A DNA stretch of 64,000 nucleotides, taken from NCBI RefSeq assembly GCF_035222375.1, contig NW_026946363.1, forward strand, positions 4,588,001 through 4,652,000, in the 5' to 3' direction. This DNA is from Podospora pseudocomata. Taxonomy: Eukaryota > Ascomycota > Sordariomycetes > Sordariales > Podosporaceae. This document shows, one piece after another, positions 56,823 to 64,000 of this stretch. The notes beneath the pieces were generated by a model. The model was given only the letters and a program-made list of their open reading frames with translations. It searched no databases and was not told the origin of the DNA. Every line of letters begins with the position of its first letter. Within the stretch, counting starts at the first letter, position 1. Both the position numbers and the translations under genes were made by a program.

Positions 56823-57902
56823 ATGATGGCACAATCAACTTCGGTACAACCGCCGGGTCGAAACCTCATGAACAAAGCATACGAGCTTTACGAAAAGCTC
56901 GAAGAGTCCAACGCCATAGCCGAAGCCTGCGCCAGCATCACCAATTCCGCGCGGGACCTTTGCAATTTAGCGACAAACACCACTCGATCACCTTCAAAAC
57001 TCGCTCCTGGCCGTGCCGAGATAACCAACTGGCTCCAAAGTCTAGCCAGCTGGGAAGAAGAGGCTGACGACATCCCGAACCTAGACTCAATAGCGACCTC
57101 CCCCAGAGCAACAACCCCTGACAGCCAAAGATTTGTCTCTAGCTACCAAGCTGTCCGTGTCCTCCTCCTCTCCTGGAAAAACGACCACCCCCAAGCCATC
57201 AACCGCACAAAGATAATGCGCAACCTCGAGGACCTCTTCCGCGACACCTACAACTTCGTTGTCTACTCCTACGAATTCCAGCAACCCACCAACCCAGCCG
57301 AAACCATCGACAGGGCCTTCTTCAGCTGGCTCATGACCAACAACTTTCTCCTCAACATCAACCCAAAAAACCACAAAGAACTCGTGATCATCATATACGA
57401 TGGAGTCACTGGCAAAGATACCTCCAACAACCTCCGTCTCTACAACTCCCAGAACCCAACCCGAAACTCCCTCCTCTGGGACCCCAATCTCCAAACCCGC
57501 TTCGTCCAAGCCCCCTTCGATACCCTCCAAATCTTTAATGCAACTTACCAACCTCCCAACCAACCCGTTCGCAACTCAAGCGGAACCAACCTAGTCCTCG
57601 CCGCCAGCGACAAGGATATTTTCAAAAGCAACAACTGGCAGCTTCTCTTCCTCGAGGCTTTGTATACAGCCCTTCTCCCCACCAACGGCCCACTTTCTAT
57701 CGGCGCTATTCTCGAACGTATCAGAGTGGCTTATCAGGAGAAAAACCTGAAAGAAGTGCGCATGCCCAATATTGTTAGGCTTCCTTCCGATGGTGACGAT
57801 ACAGAATTAAACATCGCCCCGTTGGAGGGGGCAGATAAAGATGGGTGGGTGGTGCTGTCGCATCATGACTATTGGTCTCAGAGGCAGGGCGGTGGGAGGT
57901 GA
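56823..57902 (+). CDS. Caspase-like (C14 fold) protein lacking catalytic residues
   Basis: This is an intronless frame of 359 residues from ATG 56823; an upstream in-frame ATG at 56733 is less likely. After a helical N-terminus, residues 108-150 ('YQAVRVLLLSWKNDHP', 'NLEDLFRDTYNFVVYSYEFQ') resemble the first strand and helix of fungal metacaspase-like domains. Residues 186-196 ('ELVIIIYDGVTG') stand where 'LLIIYYGGHG' carries the catalytic His, and 230-262 ('PFDTLQIFNATYQPP...LVLAAS') where 'DVLLILDCCYAG' carries the catalytic Cys. Both catalytic residues are missing. I infer a pseudo-caspase, possibly a scaffold or regulator. The assignment is by pattern only. Confidence 0.55.
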   Translation: MMAQSTSVQPPGRNLMNKAYELYEKLEESNAIAEACASITNSARDLCNLATNTTRSPSKLAPGRAEITNWLQSLASWEEEADDIPNLDSIATSPRATTPDSQRFVSSYQAVRVLLLSWKNDHPQAINRTKIMRNLEDLFRDTYNFVVYSYEFQQPTNPAETIDRAFFSWLMTNNFLLNINPKNHKELVIIIYDGVTGKDTSNNLRLYNSQNPTRNSLLWDPNLQTRFVQAPFDTLQIFNATYQPPNQPVRNSSGTNLVLAASDKDIFKSNNWQLLFLEALYTALLPTNGPLSIGAILERIRVAYQEKNLKEVRMPNIVRLPSDGDDTELNIAPLEGADKDGWVVLSHHDYWSQRQGGGR

Positions 57903-57991
57903 AAGAGATTTGGTAGTCTATTGTAAGGTTGTGCAAGAATGTTAAAGAACCGTGTAAGTAGGTGATAATAAATGATACCCCCGGTTTAGCC

Positions 57992-59062
57992 TCAAGCATA
58001 TCGATTCGACCCCCCCGGCAACTCAGCAGACACCTGCGGGCCGTAATGTGCCAGTTCCGCTGACCCAGGTGTCGCTGCTCCATGATGTGCCTGATCCCAA
58101 TCCCGCCCACTTCGCAGTTCCGTCGCGTTCTGGTATTGTTGTTGCTGCTGCTGCTGCTTGTGCCATTCCTGAAGATAAGGAGAGGGTTGCTGCTGTGACG
58201 GATCGAGAAAAGGTGCCACTGGCTCGACCAAAGCCCTCTTGGTCTTGTGGAGTTTCCACAACAGCCATGCAATAACTGAGACCATTATGACAACACTAGC
58301 TGCGCCCACGCCAATACCGACCTGCGCTGCTACGGGAAGCCCGCCTCCTGATGATGAGGACGAAGGTGCTGGGTCTTGGCCTGAGCCCCCTGTTGAGCCA
58401 TCTCTCGTTGAGCCACCCGGCGAGCCGTTATCGCCCGATCCAGTCTCCTTTGGGCCACTGGCGTTTGTCGCTGTGGTCGGACTAGGTTCGAAGGACGGCG
58501 TTGAGGGTTTAGTTGTCGTCGAAGTGGAACTCGAACTCGAAACCTGAGCCAAAGGCGTGTAAACCCCCTCGCTGGAATCCCAAAGAGCCAACGTGACCGG
58601 CCTCGGCGGCATAACCTCGAATCGCCCTATTCCATCATCGCAGCACCTCCCCGTCTCTGTCTTCTCGCAACAAAACGACGTGTCTTTGTCTGTGACATTG
58701 GAGCATGATATCAAATTTGCTCCCCCGCCGCCGACATCTATTCCTTCGGTGTTAGCCCTTACCAGTCCAAAATAACGCACCAGGATGAACGAACTCATGC
58801 AAAAAGAGGCGCACTCTGGCGAATTCCAGTTTCGATCAGTGCATGTCCCCCTGATAATCTTCCCATCCGGAGCCTGGCACATCTTGTTCGACAGACAGGC
58901 CCGCCCATACAGCCCCCCTTTAAAACAACACATGCTGTCCTCTGCTTCGGGGTGACATGGCGTGTCGGTCGTGGCCTCAACACCGTTAGGGTAGTAGCAC
59001 TTTTTGGCGGCCCACGATAACTGCATAAGGCCCATGCAGGCGACTGCCGTGTGTAACCTCAT
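57992..59062 (-). CDS. Single-pass membrane glycoprotein with Cys-rich ectodomain
   Basis: This is an intronless frame of 356 residues from ATG 59062; the open frame upstream is not needed. A signal peptide (MRLHTAVACMGLMQLSWA) is followed by a Cys-rich ectodomain of about 130 residues ('KKCYYPNGVEATTDTPCHPE', 'SMCCFKGGLYGRACLSNKMC', 'TSFCCEKTETGRCCDDG'). A Ser/Thr/Pro/Gly-rich stalk (about 165-245), one transmembrane span 'VGIGVGAASVVIMVSVIAWL' and a cytosolic tail with a poly-Gln run follow. This is the layout of fungal WSC/Mid2-type cell-surface sensors, although the Cys pattern is not a standard WSC domain. It is probably at the plasma membrane, with function unknown. Confidence 0.75.
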   Translation of the reverse strand: MRLHTAVACMGLMQLSWAAKKCYYPNGVEATTDTPCHPEAEDSMCCFKGGLYGRACLSNKMCQAPDGKIIRGTCTDRNWNSPECASFCMSSFILVRYFGLVRANTEGIDVGGGGANLISCSNVTDKDTSFCCEKTETGRCCDDGIGRFEVMPPRPVTLALWDSSEGVYTPLAQVSSSSSTSTTTKPSTPSFEPSPTTATNASGPKETGSGDNGSPGGSTRDGSTGGSGQDPAPSSSSSGGGLPVAAQVGIGVGAASVVIMVSVIAWLLWKLHKTKRALVEPVAPFLDPSQQQPSPYLQEWHKQQQQQQQYQNATELRSGRDWDQAHHGAATPGSAELAHYGPQVSAELPGGSNRYA

Positions 59063-60428
59063 GTTGGAGTTGCTGAAAGATGCTGGGGAGATCGGTGAGA
59101 AAAGTGCAAGGAGGTGCAACAAGAGACAGGGCCATATTCTTAAGAGAAAGCACTGATGCTGCTCCAAGGCTGATGATGGTTTCATCCTTGTTCGCTTGCA
59201 CGCCGCTATGTAGCCCCGCGTGGGAGCGGCGCAGCAAGGGGCCAGGGGCCCAGAATGTTCCTGGCCTGCAGACACAGCAATAGTATTGGTTTAATGAAGA
59301 GCTGTTGGCTCGTCGTCGGTCTGCGCGCGTAGTAGCGCGAGATTGTTATGCCCAAATAAGACGTTCGCCAAGGCCCTTGAGAGACCGGCGGCCCCCAAGA
59401 AACCAAGCGAAAGGTCGTGTCACGCTGCCAGATTTGCCGGGACATTGGGGTTGGTCTGACAGGTAGCATTGATGAAGGCGAAGAGGAGACACAGGGCTGA
59501 AGCAAGTTAATGCCTTGTTGGGGTTTGTCGAACGTCGACGGCAGCGACTTGACAACGCACCAGTGAAGCAGCAGGAAGGACTGCTAGTTGCCTGTGTCAC
59601 TTTCTCAACCCTGGACAGGGCAGCCTTTGAAGGTGGAAAGATAAGTTGCTCCGCATCACCTGTCTCGGACTTGATCTCAGTCGCCAGGACCTTGCAGAGT
59701 CGGTGTAATCCGAGTTGGGCTTGGCGGCATAATTGGAGCAGACACCCGCGCGTCTAATACTCGGGGTCTCGATTGCGAGATGACTGCAGGTACAAAGAGC
59801 CGCACAATCTGAGCAATGTATCAATAAGGCAGACAGGGTCTGGTGAATCCGAGTTGGAGATTTGCAAGAATGTACCGTTGCACAAAGAGGCAGCCATCCA
59901 GCCCTATGAAAAGGGGCAGAAAAGTGAATTTGCCGCCCAGTTCTTCCTGAGACAGATTGTTCTGACATCAGAAACAAGCAGTTTTCGATCGCAGCTTGTG
60001 TCCGTTGTGGGTGAAAATAAAGAAAAGTCGGCCGTGTGGTTAGGCCATGGTCCACCTGGCATTGCGGGGAAAACTGCCATTTGGTAAGCGCACCGAACAA
60101 TCGGAACGCACAATCTCAAGTGGCAGGCAACCAATGATCTTTTCGTCCTCAATCTGACACGGAAGACCCATCAACCGGCCCCGTGGACCCCAAGATATTA
60201 TCTTGCAGAGTGCCAAAGGAGTCACACAGATCTTTGTGTCACCTAAGGTACTGTATGCCAAGGTGATAGCTGCGGTTGGGAACTTGTGCAAGATGCCAAG
60301 CATCCCAAGTCCCACCCAAACAATGAGGCCACCTCAGCTAGGCAACCAAGTCAAACTTGACGACATCTCTTCCCCTCTTTGAACTGTTCCGATAGTTTGT
60401 TTCTTTCACGCCTTTGTATTCAACAATT
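59063..60428. other. Divergent promoter region, no supported gene
   Basis: 1.37 kb lies between the divergent starts of the membrane glycoprotein and the multi-pass protein. A 167-codon minus frame (59597-60100) has no domain and mixed composition; I do not call it. Confidence 0.4.
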
Positions 60429-61393
60429 ATGGCTGCTAATGAGACCACCCCACTCCTGCGGGAAAGCAACACCGAAGGCGGCACTCCAGCGCGTGCCACG
60501 GACGCAGAAACCCAGCAGACTCAGAATGAGGACCAACTTAACCTTCGAGGCCCCACCGAGCTCAAGCTCGCTGCTGTGGCTCACCTGGGCAGTGTAGTCA
60601 CTTCTTTTGGCGCTGTTGGGCTGGCTTTGGTTTACGGGCCCCTCGTCCACAATCCGCCCAAGTCGTGGTGGCCTCCTTATGTCGTGCGTGAATTAGCCTC
60701 GACCGCAACGACGGTTGTACGTATCACTTTGCCTTGTCTCTGTTGTTTCAACCTTCGTGGCCATACTGACCAAGGCTATAGGGAATTCTGACTGTCATTT
60801 GGGGACTGGCCAACTTTCTCGTGTTTCATTTCCGCCGCCGACTGATAGGACCTCCATTCCTCGGTGGTCTGCTACATCTCATGGGCGCCTTCCCTATATT
60901 TCTCTTCTTCATGGCACTCAACGATATAATGGAGAGAGACGGTGGCAGCCATCAATGCCAGCGTTGGGATGGGCAGCAGTGGTATCCTGCCGATCCAGAG
61001 TGTCTGGCCTGGGTTGAACGCTTCTTTGTCCTCGTTTACACTGGCTTGTTTTTCTTTCTGGGTGTCTGGTAAGTGCCTTTCTATGATTGTCGTTGATCAA
61101 TGCCTGACATTCACTACTTTAGCACCTCACACGCCGTCCTTGTTTATCTCAACTTTATGTGGACCAAAAGACAGTTCGTGGCATTCATGCGATCCCTTCC
61201 GTGGTCAAGGCCTGAACTCTCGTCTCACAACGGCGCCTATCGTGCGCGTGTTCCTGTCCCGATTGTCCCAATAGGAGGTATCTCGTTCGAGTTTGGCATC
61301 AAGGTCTTGGGGCGTGACTCTGTCCCGCGATCAGCTGTTGAAGCGGAAGAGAACACTTCGGCGCAGGCTACCACCTCTGGACAGGCTGCTTGA
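60429..61393 (+). CDS. Hypothetical multi-pass membrane protein, 281 residues
   Basis: Exons 60429-60716, 60782-61068 and 61123-61393 close in phase. The chain has four hydrophobic spans: 'AAVAHLGSVVTSFGAVGLAL', 'GILTVIWGLANFLVFHF', 'GGLLHLMGAFPIFLFFMAL' and 'RFFVLVYTGLFFFLGVW', with a short lumenal/extracellular loop containing Cys and Trp ('HQCQRWDGQQWYPADPECLA'). The N-terminus is polar (ETTPLLRE resembles an acidic-dileucine sorting signal). It ends with a soluble tail. No family is recognised; such small tetraspan-like proteins are common in Sordariomycetes. Confidence 0.65.
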
Positions 61394-61581
61394 GGCCGAC
61401 AAACGATACTGTACGATCTTTGGTATTAGACATCTCGCCGTGATGCCGAGCGGTATATTTACTATGGAGAACATTGCATGCACTTACGGTTTTGAAATAG
61501 GAGAAAGGCTCGCTTTGTAAATGTAGCAGACAACAATTAATCTTTATTTCATGCACACAGGCACCATATCCCTGTTCCCAA

Positions 61582-62622
61582 CTACCAAGCCGTATGACCC
61601 CCATCAATAACAAGATTCCCACCCGTCATGAAACTGCTCCCCTTACCCATCAAAAACAGCACCGCGGCCTTGAACTCGCTCGTCTCCGCCAGCCTTCCCA
61701 TCATGTTCTCTGCCTCCCACTTCTCCCTCAGCCCGGGCACCTCCTCAAAGTTCTTGAGCACCATCGGCGTAAGGATATGGCCAGGAGAAATACAATTCAC
61801 TCTGATCCCCCCACTGCCATCCGGCCTCGTAGGGCTCCATTCCATGGCCAGGTTCCTCGCCAACTGAATCACACCGGCTTTGCTGGAATTATACACCGGG
61901 CTGAGCAAGCCTTTGTTGGCAATCAACCCGCTCATACTGGCAATGAGACAAATACTCGCCCCCTTTGTCTTGTGCTTGAACATCTGCCTCGCTGCTGCGG
62001 AAGCAGTCATGAACACACCAGTGTAATTCACCTCTAGCATCTTGGCGACGTCCTCGGGGGTGTATTCCATCGCCGGAGTGATCTGCTGAATCCCCGCAGC
62101 AGCCACCACCCCGTCCAACCGCTGATTATCATCCGCAATCTTCGCAATGAGGGAGTTGAGGGAGTCATTATCGGCGACATCTTGCTGGCAGTAGTGGAGG
62201 GAGCCGCCCCAGGAGGGGACGACGCGGGAGTTGGCTTGCTCCCATTGCTCTGGGTCAGAGGGGGAGGGGTGTCGGTCCAGGCAGTACACTTTCCCGCCTG
62301 CTTCGACAAGGGCCTCGGCGAGGGTGAGGCCTAGGCCTTGGGCGCCGCCGGTGACGATGTAGACTTTGCCGCCGAGGTCGAAGTCGGAGAAGCGTTGGCG
62401 GCCGATGTTTTCGGAGGGGGAGACGCGTGGGGAGGTTTTGTTTTGGGTGGGGTCCGGGTTTTGAGGTTTTAATTTTGTGAGGAGGGGTGGTGAGGTGTGG
62501 AGGAGGCGGGTGGTGGTTGGTGTGCAGGTGAGGCGGGTTGGTGGTTTGGAGCGGGTGATGTTTTGGGAGAGGCGGGCTTGCCTTGAGGCGAAGCGGCAAG
62601 CTCTTGCTGCCGAGGGGTTCAT
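61582..62622 (-). CDS. Mitochondrial short-chain dehydrogenase (sugar-alcohol dehydrogenase-like)
   Basis: This is an intronless frame of 346 residues. The N-terminus is Arg/Ser-rich without acidic residues (MNPSAARACRFASRQARLSQ... TRLLHTSPPLLTK), a mitochondrial presequence. The SDR domain starts at about 84 with 'GKVYIVTGGAQGLGLTLAEA' (cofactor TGxxxGxG) and 'VYCLDRH'. It continues with 'GVVAAAGIQQI', the catalytic Ser in 'CLIASMSGLI', YxxxK in 'VYNSSKAGV', and 'RVNCISPGHILTPM'. The C-terminus 'SSFMTGGNLVIDGGHTAW' is typical of D-arabinitol/mannitol/sorbose-type SDRs. Asp at the end of strand 2 (CLDRH) favours NAD over NADP. Substrate is not determined. Confidence 0.88.
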   Translation of the reverse strand: MNPSAARACRFASRQARLSQNITRSKPPTRLTCTPTTTRLLHTSPPLLTKLKPQNPDPTQNKTSPRVSPSENIGRQRFSDFDLGGKVYIVTGGAQGLGLTLAEALVEAGGKVYCLDRHPSPSDPEQWEQANSRVVPSWGGSLHYCQQDVADNDSLNSLIAKIADDNQRLDGVVAAAGIQQITPAMEYTPEDVAKMLEVNYTGVFMTASAAARQMFKHKTKGASICLIASMSGLIANKGLLSPVYNSSKAGVIQLARNLAMEWSPTRPDGSGGIRVNCISPGHILTPMVLKNFEEVPGLREKWEAENMMGRLAETSEFKAAVLFLMGKGSSFMTGGNLVIDGGHTAW

Positions 62623-63569
62623 TTTGAGTATGTTTTGTAGTTTGATTTTGGGTCTGTTCAGTCACAGTAAGAGTGGTGCATGAGGTTCATTCACCGGCCG
62701 GCTTTTATGTGGCCGTGGTGTTGATCAAACATGTGTTGATGTAAGTCAGCACTCGAACCTGATTCTGGCACAGGAGCTTTTGCTCCGAGTCCAAGACGTC
62801 TAATATCCCACTATCCGTACCGACAGCCACACAAGCGATGATCTTCGACGTCATGACAGTGGTGGTATGGCCAATAGGCCGGTGAATATCCCCCAACACC
62901 CCCGTTCCGGCACCCGAATCTGGCTCCGTGACCGTCGGGACAGCATCGTTCACCGATGTTCGCAATGCCGTTTCATAACGGCAGGATGCTTTCCCCGATA
63001 TGTTGCCTGTGCTGAGGCGCCTAACTCCGCAATTTCAGCCACGGTGAGCTGTCAAACGGCGGGTGTTGCCTGCGCCGAGAAATGCCCCACCTCCGGCCCC
63101 GGCATGACCGCCGATCGGTGTGCTCAAACGCGGCATCTCGGCGCCGATACATGACGTTGATGTGGAGCCGAACCGCGAATAAGCTTTGTTCCCTCTTGTT
63201 TCTATCGACTTTTGATCCTGAAATTCTCAACCTGACACACCTGACTCCCTGAATGTCTTCTCCCTGCGAAGATCTTGCAGCTCGTGCGGGCCAGCAGGTA
63301 GGATGAGTCTGGAACGCGCGTCCAAGTCATTTACGTTTTTCGGTGGAGAATAGACGGCTCGGCATTTTAAGCTTGGTAACTCTCTTCATTCAATCTGGTG
63401 TTGAAAAGTCTCTCATTGAAATATGGATACCCACTTGATGTAGCTCAATTCACCAACGCAGACGCACGAAAATACGAAAATTCCAACAACTCAGGGCCTT
63501 CTGGTCCTCCATTTAGTTTCACGCTCACGTCCCAGAGTCCCGCTCCGTATCGCCGTACTTTAAAGGCTT
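62623..63569. other. Intergenic region, no supported gene
   Basis: It includes the promoter of the SDR gene (-). Short frames at 62705-62965, 62867-63154 and 63398-63679 show no features. Confidence 0.4.
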
Positions 63570-64000
63570 CTAGTTCAAGCGGACATGCTGTAGGGTTGGA
63601 CAAGCAAATGCCAACTTCTCTGCCAACGCCTCAAGATCTTGTTCATACTGGGACACATTGTCGACCGCTAGCTGTGTGAGCTTGGTAAAAGACGAAATAG
63701 GCTCTATCAAGTCCTGTGGTAGGATCCCACCCTCTTCCTCGACCTAGTCTGCATCTTGGTCTGAAATATTCAGAACAAGCGACTCCAACGAACCACCGTT
63801 AGACAGTACCAGATCCTTGAGTATCTCCTTAGCAGACCGATCGTATGTGTACCATTGGCGGTTTAGATCCACCTCCATCATCCTCAGCTTGATGGGTAGC
63901 TCCGGGTGTTCTTCGCTAGTGCACAGCAGCATGGCTGGATCAAAGAACCCGTCTGGGGTAGCAACATAGAATGCCAAATTACAGGAGATAGACGGGTGTT
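63570..64000 (-). pseudogene. Leucine-rich (F-box/LRR-like) gene fragment with in-frame stop
   Basis: Minus-strand coding-like sequence enters from the right edge. It reads 'MAFYVATPDGFFDPAMLL', 'LRMMEVDLNRQWYTYDRSAK', 'LKDLVLSNGGSLESLVLNIS' and then 'DQDAD'-stop at 63744-63746. The same frame continues protein-like beyond the TAG: 'LPQDLIEPISSFTKLTQLAV' and 'LAEKLAFACPTLQHVRLN', to a stop at 63570. The Leu spacing is that of LRR tails of fungal F-box proteins. TAG could derive from CAG by a C-to-T change. An intron here is not supported by splice signals. The gene start lies outside the window. Confidence 0.5.

Noticed and set aside
58690-58800. Possible intron in the Cys-rich membrane protein (GTGCGT ... 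CTAACACCGAAG)
   Set aside because: It would be only 37 nt and shift the frame; the unspliced reading is continuous and sensible.
59597-60100. 167-codon minus frame as a gene
   Set aside because: No motif, mixed composition, and it would sit in the shared upstream region of two divergent genes.

Overview
The window is nuclear DNA of a filamentous ascomycete, most likely a Sordariomycete and probably Sordariales. The evidence is many short introns (about 50-75 nt) with GTAAGT/GTATGT donors and CTAAC/CTGAC branch points, fungal Zn2Cys6 regulators, an AA9 lytic polysaccharide monooxygenase with a CBM1 cellulose-binding tail, a Fot1/Pot2-type DNA transposon and a Tad1-like LINE. Exon models were built by hand from splice signals. 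I trusted a model most when exon phases closed and the joined protein matched a known family; no tool or database was used.

Layout. 1-6 kb: a DUF6594-type fragment (-), a four-exon unknown gene (+), a small secreted Kex2-processed candidate protein (-) and a PRISE-type SDR reductase (-). 6-8.8 kb: no convincing gene. 8.8-20 kb: a three-repeat Myb regulator (+), a pol III tRNA-like element (-), a basic/acidic unknown protein (+), a GH13 alpha-glucosidase (-) and a CorA-like transporter (+). 20-29 kb: a transposon-rich, gene-poor island with a MULE transposase remnant, a frameshifted APH-type kinase, the ORF1 of a LINE, a dispersed short motif, and related 'GCTCACC..GCTCAGG' minisatellites near both edges.

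29-38 kb is metabolic: a divergent mitochondrial pair (HTD2-like hot-dog dehydratase and acyl-CoA dehydrogenase), a nucleoside-hydrolase-like protein, a small unknown protein, and a divergent pair (UPF0261 and PEP-hydrolase-like TIM barrel) that corresponds to the two halves of the plant Tm-1 protein. 38-50 kb holds a Zn2Cys6 regulator with an expanded zinc loop (-), an F-box protein whose first 18 residues reproduce the histone H3 tail (+), an FAD monooxygenase (-) and a large Zn2Cys6/C2H2 protein (+). 50-64 kb holds an AA9 LPMO-CBM1 (-), a Fot1/Pot2-like element with perfect 44-bp terminal repeats but a broken transposase, a caspase-like protein lacking catalytic residues (+), a mucin-like single-pass membrane protein (-), a small multi-pass membrane protein (+), a mitochondrial SDR (-) and a broken leucine-rich fragment at the right edge.

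The most unusual feature is the F-box protein at 42756-44042. Residues 2-18 equal histone H3 residues 1-17, and a second, degenerate H3-tail-like segment starts at Met66. Other points of interest are a stop-free 69-nt intron in the monooxygenase that would encode a membrane span if retained, a pseudo-caspase, the Tm-1 domain pair, and the repeat-bounded island.
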